Shown one piece after another: positions 17,791-27,054 of a stretch of DNA of 64,000 bases. The stretch is from Bacteroidota bacterium (lineage in GTDB: Bacteria > Bacteroidota > Bacteroidia > Cytophagales > Cyclobacteriaceae). Position 1 is the stretch's first letter. Each line of letters opens with the position of its first letter. The position numbers were made by a program, and so were the translations under genes. Where the stretch lies: assembly GCA_018266055.1 (NCBI GenBank), contig JAFDYT010000001.1:248001-312000 (forward strand), written 5' to 3'. The notes under the pieces are model-generated. The model saw only the letters and a list, made by a program, of their open reading frames with translations, was not told the origin of the DNA and did not search any database.

Positions 17791-19563
17791 TTAGTAGATT
17801 CTCCGATTGGTAATTTTTTTGTTGAGTACTTCGTTGTTGCCATTGAGCGACTTCGCTTTCTGCCATTGCGCCACCGCCTCATCAATTTCACCCAGCTGAT
17901 ACAGGATGTCTCCATAATGTTCGTAGAAGATGGCATTCGAGCGTCCCGAAGGAAGGACTTTCTCCATCACTTTGCGCGCGTCTTTGTATTTGCCCAATTG
18001 AAAAAGTACCCACGCGTAGGTATCAAGGTACGAAGGGTTGTCGGGTTGCCGCTTGGTAAGGGCTGAGGACATTTTTTCGGCTTTGTCCAGATTTGCTTTT
18101 CGCAGCGCGAGATAGTAGCTGTAATTGTTGAGCACGTAATCATTGTTCGGATTCAGCGCCAGCGCATCGTCATAGGCTTTGTCTGATTTGTCATTTTCAT
18201 TCAAGGCATTGTAAGCGTCACCCAGCATGCCCAGGATTTCCCCCAACAGATTGGGGTTGTTAGTAGTTAACTTCCTCGATTGTTCGAGAGTCTGCACGGC
18301 TTCGCGATAATTCTTTTTTTGAAGATGAGCGATTCCATTAAAATAATAGATCATGCCTTGATTGGGGAAAAGCTCCAGCGCCTGCTCAGCGTGCTCAATT
18401 ACACTGTCGGGAAGGTTGGACTGCGTTTCAAGGAACAATAAATTTTGCCACGCTTCATAACTGCTGGCGCCATGTTTCACCGCAAATGAATATTCTTTAC
18501 GGGCTTCCTCGTTTTTTTCAAGCATGATGAAAAGATCTCCGCCTACCAGATTTACATTGGGGTCGCTGGGATAGTTAGTTTTGAGCTTCTTGAAAAGATT
18601 GATAGCGAAATTTTCAAGTTCACTGTCGTGTACTTTCTTGCTTTTATTTTGCGATAGCACAGCATTGTATGTGCCCAGCATCAGCACCTTGCTGCCCACT
18701 TCCACTTCGGCGTCATCAAAAATTTGGGTAATGTACTCACGCGATTTTTTTTCTTGTCCCGAGTCGCGGTATAATCCGGCCAGCAACACTTTTGAATTCC
18801 CCGCATCGGGATGTGTAGCGATGAATTTTTCAAGGTAAGTGATACCCAGATTCGCTTGACCTTGTTGAGACAGTGTTTCTGCCATGGCTAGCGTGTAGCG
18901 CTCTTCATCAGGATAAGCCTGAATCAATTTATCGCCCTCGGCGATGGCTTCGTTTAACTTTCCTTTTACCAAATAGATTCGTTGCATCTGCAACGATGAA
19001 AGCTCATTGATACCCAATTCTGTTTCCGCCCGACGATATACTTTTAGCGCGTCGTCGATTTTATTCTCCTGCAGGTAGAGTCCAGCTAATTCATAGAGAT
19101 GTTCTTCTGTGCCTTTGATCTCCTTGATCATTGTTTCAAGCGTTTGAGCAGCTTTGTCAAACAAATGATGAGTAGCATAAATTTGTGAAGCGAGGAGATA
19201 AAAATACTTGTTCTTGGTTTCAAGTTTGAGCGCTACTTCGATGGCTTGTTCAGCTTTGATCAGGTCTTCTTCTTTATTGCCCTTCAAAAAAATCTCCGCG
19301 ATCTTATAATACGCTGTGGCGTTGTCGGGGGTGTATTCCAACACTTGCTGAAAATAGAAAAGGGCTTTCGTGTAATCTTCAAGGATGTAGTATTTTTCAC
19401 CATCCGAAAAAATGCGCTCCGCTTCAGTCAGTCTGGCTGAAGTAAAATTGCCCTCGTTTTTCTTTTTTCGGTCTCGCTGCGCGAGTGCAGAAACAGAAAA
19501 AACAGCAAGGCCGAGGATAAGGAACGGCACAAGAAGTTTAGCTTTCAACACATTGAATTTCAA
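17791..19563 (-). CDS. Exported TPR-repeat protein
   Basis: 590 residues with a signal peptide ending near ALAQ (about residue 29), followed by at least ten tetratricopeptide units, for example KALFYFQQVLEYTPDNATAY and AYDDALALNPNNDYVLNNYS. It is a likely periplasmic protein-protein scaffold. The start appears to be TTG at 19563; no in-frame ATG gives a better signal peptide. It stops 25 bp before the DUF4292 gene and starts 40 bp after the flippase-like gene, so the four genes probably form one envelope operon. Confidence 0.8.
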   Translation of the reverse strand: MKFNVLKAKLLVPFLILGLAVFSVSALAQRDRKKKNEGNFTSARLTEAERIFSDGEKYYILEDYTKALFYFQQVLEYTPDNATAYYKIAEIFLKGNKEEDLIKAEQAIEVALKLETKNKYFYLLASQIYATHHLFDKAAQTLETMIKEIKGTEEHLYELAGLYLQENKIDDALKVYRRAETELGINELSSLQMQRIYLVKGKLNEAIAEGDKLIQAYPDEERYTLAMAETLSQQGQANLGITYLEKFIATHPDAGNSKVLLAGLYRDSGQEKKSREYITQIFDDAEVEVGSKVLMLGTYNAVLSQNKSKKVHDSELENFAINLFKKLKTNYPSDPNVNLVGGDLFIMLEKNEEARKEYSFAVKHGASSYEAWQNLLFLETQSNLPDSVIEHAEQALELFPNQGMIYYFNGIAHLQKKNYREAVQTLEQSRKLTTNNPNLLGEILGMLGDAYNALNENDKSDKAYDDALALNPNNDYVLNNYSYYLALRKANLDKAEKMSSALTKRQPDNPSYLDTYAWVLFQLGKYKDARKVMEKVLPSGRSNAIFYEHYGDILYQLGEIDEAVAQWQKAKSLNGNNEVLNKKITNRRIY

Positions 19564-19603
19564 CTACCAAAGGTAGAAATAAAATGCAATCCTTTTCCGG
19601 CCA

Positions 19604-21052
19604 TCAGGAGTGCCGTAAATTCTTCCATTCGAATTTATAAACTACGCCGAGGAAGGCGGCGATCACCAGAAGATGAACGGGCACCGAGACCCAGAGGGAT
19701 TTTATCACCACAGAATTGACACCGTAAATGAGGATGGCAGTAGCAATAATATACGCTGAGTCGGTCAGTACCTTGTACGGGATGGGATAATACTTTTGTC
19801 CAAACCAGTAGCAGGCAATCATCATCGAGCCATAGACGAGCAGCGTGGCGATGCTGCTTCCATAATAACCTGCAATCGGAATCAGGATGAGATTGAACAC
19901 GACGGTAAGTAATGCTCCGCCAATGGTGATGAGTGTGCCAAAGTAGGTTTTGTCGGTGAGCTTAAACCAAATCGAAAAGTTATAATAGATGCCAAGAAAG
20001 AAATAACCGAGCAATAGCGGAGGCACAATGGTAAGGCCTTCCCAATATTCGGGATTGCGCAGTAAGTGTTTGAGCACATCCAGATTGATGCTTACGGCCA
20101 GGAAGATCACGCAGCAAACAATCACAAAATAATGGTTCACCTTGGCAAATAACTGAGGCGAGTTGTGATCGCTCGATTGTGAAAAGAAAAACGGTTCGCC
20201 CGCCATTCGAAAGGCCTGAATGGCCAGGTTCATAAATACGGATAGTTTGTAGCACCCACCAAACACGCCTAACGCGTAGGCTGCACTTTTGCCGGGATAA
20301 AAATCAGGAGGCAACCATTTCTCCAGCGCCAGTCGCGAAAAAAATTCGTTGGTCATGGCGGCAAGGCCCATCAGCATCACTGGATATGAGTATGTGACGA
20401 GAGAAGGGAAAATTTCCTTGTCGTACATCGGTTTCCAACGAATCAATGTTTTGAAAAAGAAAATCAGGTAAAAAGAATTGGCAATAAGATTGGCGATGAA
20501 AATGTAAGCAATGCCTACGGCCGGATCGAAGGCGATATAAAGGAAGTACAGATTCAGCCCCGTAAGAATAACCACGTTGGAGATTCTGAAAAAGGCAAAT
20601 TGAATCGGCTTCTTTTGGAGACGAAGTCTTGCGAAGGGTATGCTCACCGCATTGTCGATCAGCATGATCAGGGAAAGCCAGATGACGTAGTCCTCGTGGC
20701 CTTGGATCCCCAACTCTTCAGCAAAAAAAGACGCGAATAAAATGAACGAAAGTGAGAAGGTGGTGCTGATACTCACTACCGCAGTTTGCGCAAGATTGAA
20801 AATTCGACCCTCGTCGGCATTGGGTTTGGTGGAGAAACGGAAATAGGCCGTCTCCATACCAAAAGTGTAAACGATGTTCAACACACCAACTACGGACATG
20901 AGTTTGGTAAATACCCCATATTCAGCCGGGTGAAAAAACGCGGTGTGGATTGGAAAAAGGAAAAAATTGAGCAGGCGTGGCACCATGTTTCCCAGCCCAT
21001 AAAGGGCTGTTTCGCCGGCTAGTTTTTTAAGTTTGGATGAATGAAGTCCCAA
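19604..21052 (-). CDS. Polysaccharide/lipid-linked oligosaccharide flippase (MOP superfamily)
   Basis: 482 residues with 12-14 membrane helices and the Wzx/MviN-like N-terminus (GETALYGLGNMVPRLLNFFL). It should move an isoprenoid-linked sugar across the inner membrane. The start is taken as TTG at 21052; the first in-frame ATG is 22 codons further on and would cut the first helix. It heads the TPR-DUF4292-EnvC operon and is separate from the Wzx in the 45-63 kb locus, so it may serve a different, housekeeping glycan. Confidence 0.8.
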   Translation of the reverse strand: MGLHSSKLKKLAGETALYGLGNMVPRLLNFFLFPIHTAFFHPAEYGVFTKLMSVVGVLNIVYTFGMETAYFRFSTKPNADEGRIFNLAQTAVVSISTTFSLSFILFASFFAEELGIQGHEDYVIWLSLIMLIDNAVSIPFARLRLQKKPIQFAFFRISNVVILTGLNLYFLYIAFDPAVGIAYIFIANLIANSFYLIFFFKTLIRWKPMYDKEIFPSLVTYSYPVMLMGLAAMTNEFFSRLALEKWLPPDFYPGKSAAYALGVFGGCYKLSVFMNLAIQAFRMAGEPFFFSQSSDHNSPQLFAKVNHYFVIVCCVIFLAVSINLDVLKHLLRNPEYWEGLTIVPPLLLGYFFLGIYYNFSIWFKLTDKTYFGTLITIGGALLTVVFNLILIPIAGYYGSSIATLLVYGSMMIACYWFGQKYYPIPYKVLTDSAYIIATAILIYGVNSVVIKSLWVSVPVHLLVIAAFLGVVYKFEWKNLRHS

Positions 21053-21158
21053 TCGCGTTTTCTTTTTCCAAAAATGGTCAATTTTTATTGCAAGGTTATC
21101 AGATTTGGCCGTAGTAATGGCAAAAGGCGATTTGGCACGATTTTTCAGGAGTTAAATA

Positions 21159-21185
21159 TTGATTATAATCAATTAGTTACCTTTG
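21159..21185 (+). promoter_or_regulatory. Predicted promoter of the T9SS cargo gene
   Basis: TTG at 21159-21161 and TACCTTTG at 21178-21185 (exact TAnnTTTG) are 16 bp apart, a slightly short but plausible Bacteroidota -33/-7 pair. It lies 39 bp before the ATG at 21225. Confidence 0.5.
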
Positions 21186-21224
21186 GGGTTTGATCATAAT
21201 CATAACTTAAAAAAAACGTTCAAT

Positions 21225-22427
21225 ATGGTCTTAAGATGGGTAATTGGGGTGATTTTAGCTGTTAGTTGTGTAGATCTTTCGGCGCAAACATTCAAAACAA
21301 CGGGCAATTGGACGGTCAATACCAATTGGAACCCAGCGGCGGTTCCCAGTGGTACAGGAACTAACGTCTCTTTAAATGCAAACCCAACAATTGACGGCGC
21401 CACAAATGTTACGATTGGCTCTGTCACCGATATAACGGGTGGAAATTTAGTCCTCACCGTGACGGCCTCAGGAGTACTAAACATTGGTTCAAGTGCTCTT
21501 TTTAGTGCCTCTACCAAAAAAAACCTAACCTTTCTGAGTGGTGGAACACTGTCCATAACTGGTTCAGGTATTGTAGAAATCTGGGGTGACCTAAACATTG
21601 GCGGAAGCTTTCAGCTTAACCTTGGCGGCAGCGGCCAATTGATTGTGCATGGCAATGTAGTGATGGCTAATAACGGTCAGCTCACCGTAAATGGTGCGGG
21701 TAAATTCACTATTGGTGGTAATCTACAAGCCGGAACCGGAACTCAAATTCAGCAGTCGGGTTCAGGCAAAATCGCTGTCACCGGAAGTCTTTCATTAGGT
21801 TCAGGAAGTTCTATTCAGGAGTCGGGCGGATCAACCATTACGGCAGCTTCCTGCACCTGTAGCGGTTGTCAGGCTCAGTGTACTAGCGCTGGTCTTCCGG
21901 TTACTTTGCTCTTCTTTAAATCTCAACTTAACAATGGTGCGGTAGAGTTGAAATGGGCTACGGCTTCAGAATTGAATTTCAACTATTTTGATTTGCAGCG
22001 CTCAACAGACGGAAAAGATTTTTATAGTCTTGGTAAAATATCAGGCCATGGCACAACGAATCAACGTAACGATTATCAGTTCACCGACAACCTTCCGGTG
22101 ATTGGAAAAAACTACTACCGACTTACTTCTGTGGATTTTGACAACTACCAGGAAACCTTTTTTATTATCCTGCAGGAATACGCAGCTGAAAAACAATTTG
22201 AAATTAGCCCTAACCCCAGCGATGGCACTTCGCTTACGCTTAATTTCAATTTTGATGAGCCCAATGGAACCTTAGCAATATTTGATAATGTGGGCTATTC
22301 AGTTTGCTCTTTTGAAGTGAATGGAACTCAGACTGTAAACTTTGCCAACCCGCTGAAAAGTGGAATTTACCTGGCAAAGTATACGTCGCCCTCATTTACC
22401 AAGACTATTCGTCTTTTGGTGAGGTAG
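21225..22427 (+). CDS. Secreted protein with T9SS type A sorting domain
   Basis: 400 residues from ATG 21225, which gives a signal peptide (MVLRWVIGVILAVSCVDLSA) and fits the promoter just upstream. The first half is a Gly/Ser/Thr/Asn-rich beta-repeat (for example GSGQLIVHGNVVMANNGQL) likely to fold as a beta-helix. A short Cys-rich knot (SCTCSGCQAQC) follows, then an Ig-like segment (VELKWATASELNFNYFDLQR). The last 75 residues form a type A C-terminal sorting domain (EISPNPSDG..., ending KTIRLLVR). It should cross the outer membrane by the type IX system and be surface-anchored or released. Ligand unknown. Confidence 0.85.
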   Translation: MVLRWVIGVILAVSCVDLSAQTFKTTGNWTVNTNWNPAAVPSGTGTNVSLNANPTIDGATNVTIGSVTDITGGNLVLTVTASGVLNIGSSALFSASTKKNLTFLSGGTLSITGSGIVEIWGDLNIGGSFQLNLGGSGQLIVHGNVVMANNGQLTVNGAGKFTIGGNLQAGTGTQIQQSGSGKIAVTGSLSLGSGSSIQESGGSTITAASCTCSGCQAQCTSAGLPVTLLFFKSQLNNGAVELKWATASELNFNYFDLQRSTDGKDFYSLGKISGHGTTNQRNDYQFTDNLPVIGKNYYRLTSVDFDNYQETFFIILQEYAAEKQFEISPNPSDGTSLTLNFNFDEPNGTLAIFDNVGYSVCSFEVNGTQTVNFANPLKSGIYLAKYTSPSFTKTIRLLVR

Positions 22428-22428
22428 A

Positions 22429-23505
22429 TTATAAATACTCGTTACCGTTCGGTTTTGCCTTAAGGTCGTTGACGAATCTTCTGAACTGATCTTCTTTATC
22501 TTTTTCACAAACAATCACCACGTTGTCGAAGGCGCCTACGAGGTACCCGTTAAGACCTTGCACTACCATCAAAGTTCCTTTAGGTCCTTTGATGATGGAG
22601 TTGCGCGTATCGTATAAGAGCGTTTCGGCAATTAGTGCGTTGTTGTTTTCGTCCTTAGGAAGAATCTCATGAAGTGAGGCCCATGACCCCAGATCGCTCC
22701 AGGCAAAGTTGCTCGGCAACACGTATACATTGTCAGCCTTTTCCATGATGCCATAGTCGATGGAAATATTCTTGACTTGAGCATACGCGGTTTCAATGGC
22801 CGACTTTTCTTCGCTGGTCGAGATCTTTTCTGCTGCTTCATCAAAGATTTCCGCCATGTCAGGCAAATGCTTGTGAAACGAGTCTAAAAACGCCTCCACA
22901 CCCCAGATAAAAATTCCTGCATTCCACACAAAGTCTCCGCTATCCAAAAATTTCTTTGCCAGCGTGAGCTCTGGTTTTTCTGTGAAGGTCTTTACTTTTT
23001 TCAAAGGACTTTTCCCGTCAAGATATTGGATATAACCGTAGCCGGTTTCAGGTCGTGTGGGTTTGATCCCCAGCGTAATGAGTTTGTCTTGCGATGCCGC
23101 TTGCTCGGCACCTTTTACGATGGTCTGCTGAAAATCCGATTCGTTCAGGATCAAATGGTCTGCAGGGCTGACCACGAGTATAGCCTTAGGATTTAATTTC
23201 AGCACTTTGTGACAGGCATAAGCGATGCAGGGGGTTGTGTTTTTGCGCATCGGCTCGGCCAGAATTTGTGCGTCGGTCAGTTCGGGAAGCTGCTCGCGTG
23301 TAATGGCCACATGCTCCTGATGGGTGACTACGAAAATATTTTCTGGGGGGCATATTGGTAAAAACCTTTCGTAGGTTGAGCGCAGCAGGCTTTTGCCGGT
23401 TCCCATAACATCCAAAAACTGCTTAGGGTGCGAATTGCGACTATAAGGCCAGAATCGGGTGCCAACGCCGCCCGCCATCAGCGCTACATAAATGTTTTTA
23501 TTCAT
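22429..23505 (-). CDS. manC: Mannose-1-phosphate guanylyltransferase
   Basis: 358 residues, a single nucleotidyltransferase domain with the GTP-binding signature MAGGVGTRFWPYSR followed by HPKQFLDVMG. FTEKPELTLAKKFL and GDFVWNAGIFIW are also diagnostic. It lacks the C-terminal isomerase domain of long ManC/AlgA proteins, so it is the monofunctional form. It makes GDP-mannose from mannose-1-phosphate and GTP, the precursor used by gmd and fcl in the 48-51 kb region. It stops 1 bp from the convergent T9SS gene. Confidence 0.93.
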   Translation of the reverse strand: MNKNIYVALMAGGVGTRFWPYSRNSHPKQFLDVMGTGKSLLRSTYERFLPICPPENIFVVTHQEHVAITREQLPELTDAQILAEPMRKNTTPCIAYACHKVLKLNPKAILVVSPADHLILNESDFQQTIVKGAEQAASQDKLITLGIKPTRPETGYGYIQYLDGKSPLKKVKTFTEKPELTLAKKFLDSGDFVWNAGIFIWGVEAFLDSFHKHLPDMAEIFDEAAEKISTSEEKSAIETAYAQVKNISIDYGIMEKADNVYVLPSNFAWSDLGSWASLHEILPKDENNNALIAETLLYDTRNSIIKGPKGTLMVVQGLNGYLVGAFDNVVIVCEKDKEDQFRRFVNDLKAKPNGNEYL

Positions 23506-23815
23506 TGAATTTTAAAATCGAAAGAAAGGCCGAATTTAATAAAGTAATTACGATCTGCGTCGGAGATAGAAAAATTGATTGTTGCATTGCAATCGTTGTA
23601 GAAAAAAATAGTTCGATCGAGCGCCTTGAGTTTCCGTTTATGCACGTTGTTGAAAATGGAGATTAGCAGTAGGGAAACCCCCTCTATTTTCTTGAAGGAT
23701 CAGCAATTATTAAAGAGGCTTTGGCCGTTATGCAACTTTTTTTTAGTATCTTCAATCCCTTGTAAAAAATTGAAGAACAGTTATTTAATGAAGGTAAAAT
23801 TTTATTGGTAAGAAT
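23506..23815. other. Divergent intergenic region between manC and recQ
   Basis: 310 AT-rich bases that should contain both promoters. No exact TAnnTTTG is evident on either strand. A small palindromic segment (TTGCATTGCAA) is present near 23585. The 61-codon open frame ending just before recQ has no protein-like features. Nothing else is seen. Confidence 0.5.
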
Positions 23816-25999
23816 ATGGTGGTGGCAGAAGAGAAAGATGAATTGAAGGCAAAACTCAAGGAAATATTTGGTTACGGAAGTTTTCGTGGCAATCAGGAGA
23901 TTGTCATTAAAAATATACTAAGCGGTCGCAATACGTTTGTGATCATGCCCACCGGCGCCGGCAAGTCGCTGTGTTATCAGCTTCCAGCAATGATGACCGA
24001 AGGACTAGCCATTGTCATCTCTCCGCTTATTGCCTTGATGAAGAATCAGGTGGATCAGCTTAACGCCTATGGCATCAACGCCCGCTTCCTTAACTCAACG
24101 TTGAGCAAAGGCGAGATCACCAAAATCAGAAAAGACTGTATTTCAGGAAAAATCAAACTGCTCTATGTAGCACCGGAGTCGCTTAACAAAGAAGAGAACA
24201 TTGAGTTTTTACAGAAAGTCAATATTTCTTTTGTGGCGATCGATGAAGCGCACTGTATTTCCGAGTGGGGCCATGACTTCCGCCCGGAGTACCGCAAAAT
24301 CAAAACTATGATCGCGCAGTTGGGCACGATGAACGTAATCGCGCTCACCGCAACGGCTACTCCCAAAGTTCAGTTAGACATTCAGAAGAACTTGCAGATG
24401 GAGGAGGCTGACGTCTTTATTTCATCCTTCAACCGCAAAAACCTTTATTACGAAGTCAGGCCCAAAAAGGAGACTAAAAAACAACTGATTCGGTTTTTGA
24501 AAGAACACAAAGGCAAATCGGGAATCATCTATTGCCTCAGCCGCAAGAAGGTGGAGGAGATTGCCCAGCTGCTTAATGTGAATGGGTTTAAAGCGGCGCC
24601 TTACCATGCCGGGCTCGATCCGGATGTGCGCATGAAAAATCAGGACGATTTTCTAAACGAGGAAGTGGATATTATCTGCGCTACGATTGCCTTTGGCATG
24701 GGCATCGATAAGCCGGACGTGCGTTTTGTTGTGCATTACGATGTGCCCAAATCGCTGGAAGGATATTATCAGGAAACAGGCCGCTCAGGCCGCGATGGTC
24801 TGGAAGGAATCTGCCTGATGTTTTACAGCCACAACGATCTTAATAAACTAGAAAAATTCAATAAGGATAAGTCGGTGCAGGAGCGTGAAAACGCCAGGAT
24901 TCTTTTACAGGAAATGGAATTCTACGCCGAGTCGCCCGTGTGCCGCCGCAAGCAATTGCTGCACTACTTCGGCGAAGAGTACGAAGGAAAGAACTGCGGC
25001 ATGTGCGACAACTGCACTAACCCGCGCGAGCGCTTTGAAGGTTCGCAGTTTGTAAAAATTGCGATCGAGGCGGTGCAGCAGACTAATGAGCGCTTTGGAC
25101 TGGCTCATCTGGTAAATGTGATTCGCGGAATAGAAGATGAATATGTGAAGAGCTATGCTCACTTTGACTTGCCCGTGTATGGGAAAGGTGATACAGAAGA
25201 TGCTGACTTCTGGAAATCGGTGATTCGCCAGGCGCTGATTTATCAATACCTGGAGAAAGACATCGAGAACATTGGTGTGTTAAAAATTTCGCAGAAAGGA
25301 TTGGCATTTCTGAAAAAGCCTCATGAGGTTGAACTCGCCCGCGATCATGACTTTACCACCGTGGCCGAGGATGAAGAATCGAGCGAACGTACGCCCGTGA
25401 ATTCCAAATCGTACGACGAGAAATTGTTTGAGATGCTCAAAACCCTTCGCAAAAAAATCGCGAAGGAAAAAGATCTTCCTCCGTACGTCATCTTTCAGGA
25501 TCCTTCGCTTGAAGAAATGGCTACCACTTACCCCACCAGCAAAGAAGAGATGGCCAGCGTGAACGGCGTGGGCATGGGCAAGGTGAATAAGTTTGGTAAA
25601 GAGTTCCTCGAACTGATTCAGAAATATGTGGATGACAATGACATTGAGACTGCCGCCGAGGTGGTGGTAAAGTCGTCTGTCAATAAATCTAAAATTAAGA
25701 TCTTCATCATTCAGCAAATCGACCGCAAGGTTGACCTTGAAGAAATCGCCGAGAGCAAATCACTCACTTTTGACGAACTGCTGACGGAAATGGAAAACAT
25801 CTGCTACAGTGGCACCAAACTCAACGTTGATTATTACATCGACGAAGTGCTTGACGAAAGCAGGCAGGAAGAAATCTACGATTACTTTCTGAACAGCGAA
25901 ACTGACAGTATGGACGACGCTATGGCCGAACTGAAGGGTTTTAGCGAAGACGATGTGCGACTGATGCGCGTAAAATTTTTGAGTGAATACGCCAACTAA
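23816..25999 (+). CDS. recQ: ATP-dependent DNA helicase RecQ
   Basis: 727 residues. Helicase core with Walker A PTGAGKS (Lys50), DEAH box at 143-146 in DEAHCISEWGHDFRPEY, and motif VI QETGRSGRDG. It is followed by the RQC zinc motif (CRRKQLLHYFG, then CGMCDNC), a winged-helix part, an HRDC-type domain (about 535-610) and a C-terminal extension of about 100 residues. It unwinds DNA 3' to 5' in recombination and fork repair. The last 4 nt overlap the convergent tag gene. Confidence 0.95.
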   Translation: MVVAEEKDELKAKLKEIFGYGSFRGNQEIVIKNILSGRNTFVIMPTGAGKSLCYQLPAMMTEGLAIVISPLIALMKNQVDQLNAYGINARFLNSTLSKGEITKIRKDCISGKIKLLYVAPESLNKEENIEFLQKVNISFVAIDEAHCISEWGHDFRPEYRKIKTMIAQLGTMNVIALTATATPKVQLDIQKNLQMEEADVFISSFNRKNLYYEVRPKKETKKQLIRFLKEHKGKSGIIYCLSRKKVEEIAQLLNVNGFKAAPYHAGLDPDVRMKNQDDFLNEEVDIICATIAFGMGIDKPDVRFVVHYDVPKSLEGYYQETGRSGRDGLEGICLMFYSHNDLNKLEKFNKDKSVQERENARILLQEMEFYAESPVCRRKQLLHYFGEEYEGKNCGMCDNCTNPRERFEGSQFVKIAIEAVQQTNERFGLAHLVNVIRGIEDEYVKSYAHFDLPVYGKGDTEDADFWKSVIRQALIYQYLEKDIENIGVLKISQKGLAFLKKPHEVELARDHDFTTVAEDEESSERTPVNSKSYDEKLFEMLKTLRKKIAKEKDLPPYVIFQDPSLEEMATTYPTSKEEMASVNGVGMGKVNKFGKEFLELIQKYVDDNDIETAAEVVVKSSVNKSKIKIFIIQQIDRKVDLEEIAESKSLTFDELLTEMENICYSGTKLNVDYYIDEVLDESRQEEIYDYFLNSETDSMDDAMAELKGFSEDDVRLMRVKFLSEYAN

Positions 26000-26568
26000 G
26001 CGTTTCTCAATTCCTTGTGTCGGAAGCATTCAACGAGATGGTCGTTGACTAGTCCGCATGCTTGCATGTGCGCGTAGATTACGGTGCTACCTACGAATTT
26101 AAATCCGCGTTTGATCAGGTCTTTACTTAGTGCATCCGACTCTTTGGTGGTGGCTGGAATTTGACCCGACTTCCAGCGATTGACGATGGTTTTTCCTTTT
26201 ACAAAGGACCAGATGTAATTATCAAACGCGCCGAATTCTTTTTGTACTTCAAGAAACCGCTGAGCATTGTTTACCGCGGCGTGCACTTTTAGTTTGTTTC
26301 GCACAATGCCTGGGTCGCTCAATATTTTTTCAATTTTGGTAGGAGAGAAACGCGCTACTTTGGCAGGATCAAAGTCGGCAAAATTTTTCCGATAACCTTC
26401 CCGCTTTTTCAATACCGTGCTCCAACTCAAGCCGGCTTGCGCTCCTTCAAGAATCAGAAATTCAAAGTGTTTTCTGTCGTCATGCACAGGCACACCCCAT
26501 TCTTCGTCGTGGTATTGAATGTACTGGTCAAACTTGAGGCACCAGGGGCAGCGGAATTTTTCTTTCAT
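25996..26568 (-). CDS. tag: DNA-3-methyladenine glycosylase I
   Basis: 190 residues. Zinc ligands match E. coli Tag with a constant offset: Cys7 and His20 at the N-terminus (then DEEWGVP), His177 and Cys181 at the C-terminus (NDHLVEC). Glu41 in LILEGAQAGLSW matches the substrate-pocket Glu. It removes 3-methyladenine from alkylated DNA. The terminal overlap with recQ is convergent, so the two repair genes are neighbours but not co-transcribed. Confidence 0.95.
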   Translation of the reverse strand: MKEKFRCPWCLKFDQYIQYHDEEWGVPVHDDRKHFEFLILEGAQAGLSWSTVLKKREGYRKNFADFDPAKVARFSPTKIEKILSDPGIVRNKLKVHAAVNNAQRFLEVQKEFGAFDNYIWSFVKGKTIVNRWKSGQIPATTKESDALSKDLIKRGFKFVGSTVIYAHMQACGLVNDHLVECFRHKELRNA

Positions 26569-26639
26569 GACAAATTGGATAAAGGCTTAACGCCAATCCC
26601 CGAAGTAACAAATTAATTGTGTAACTTCATGAGCATGTT

Positions 26640-27029
26640 ATGATGAGGTATTTCATTTTCACCGGATTGCTCTTCGTACATAGTTCGCTGTTGGCGCAAT
26701 TTCGCCCGGCGGTGGAGACGCGTGTCTATGAGTTTCCAAAGACTTTTTTTGAAAGCGCCCACAAAACTATTATCCCGGGGTTGCTTACTGATCCGCAAAG
26801 AAATTATAAAACCGTGTCGCCTGTGATGATGCCGTCAGCTTCTTTCGATTGGCGCATGCAAAATAATTTTTTCTGGTCGGGTACAGTCACTACCTTGTCA
26901 TTCAATAAAGGGAAATTCGGAAGTTATTTTTATTGGGATGTGCAAGGCAATCTTCGCGCCACGCGAGGGTTCATTGATATCTCAGGAAAAAACAAGCGAG
27001 GATTTAAACTCGTTTTTCCCTGGCGCTGA
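26640..27029 (+). CDS. Small exported protein of unknown function
   Basis: 129 residues with a clear signal peptide (about 1-19, ending SLLAQ). The mature part (about 110 residues) is rich in aromatic residues and beta-prone (NNFFWSGTVTTLSFNKG, GSYFYWDVQG). No family is recognised. It lies 25 bp upstream of the exported RidA gene and may be co-transcribed with it. Confidence 0.55.
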   Translation: MMRYFIFTGLLFVHSSLLAQFRPAVETRVYEFPKTFFESAHKTIIPGLLTDPQRNYKTVSPVMMPSASFDWRMQNNFFWSGTVTTLSFNKGKFGSYFYWDVQGNLRATRGFIDISGKNKRGFKLVFPWR

Positions 27030-27054
27030 TTCTTAACCTTGAAATTTTAATCGC

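Noticed and set aside
23626-23811. 61-codon open frame ending just before recQ
   Set aside because: No conserved motif or start context, and the composition looks like non-coding AT-rich leader.
26613-26798. Minus-strand frame opposite the small exported protein gene
   Set aside because: It is antisense to a frame with a clear signal peptide and shows no protein-like pattern.
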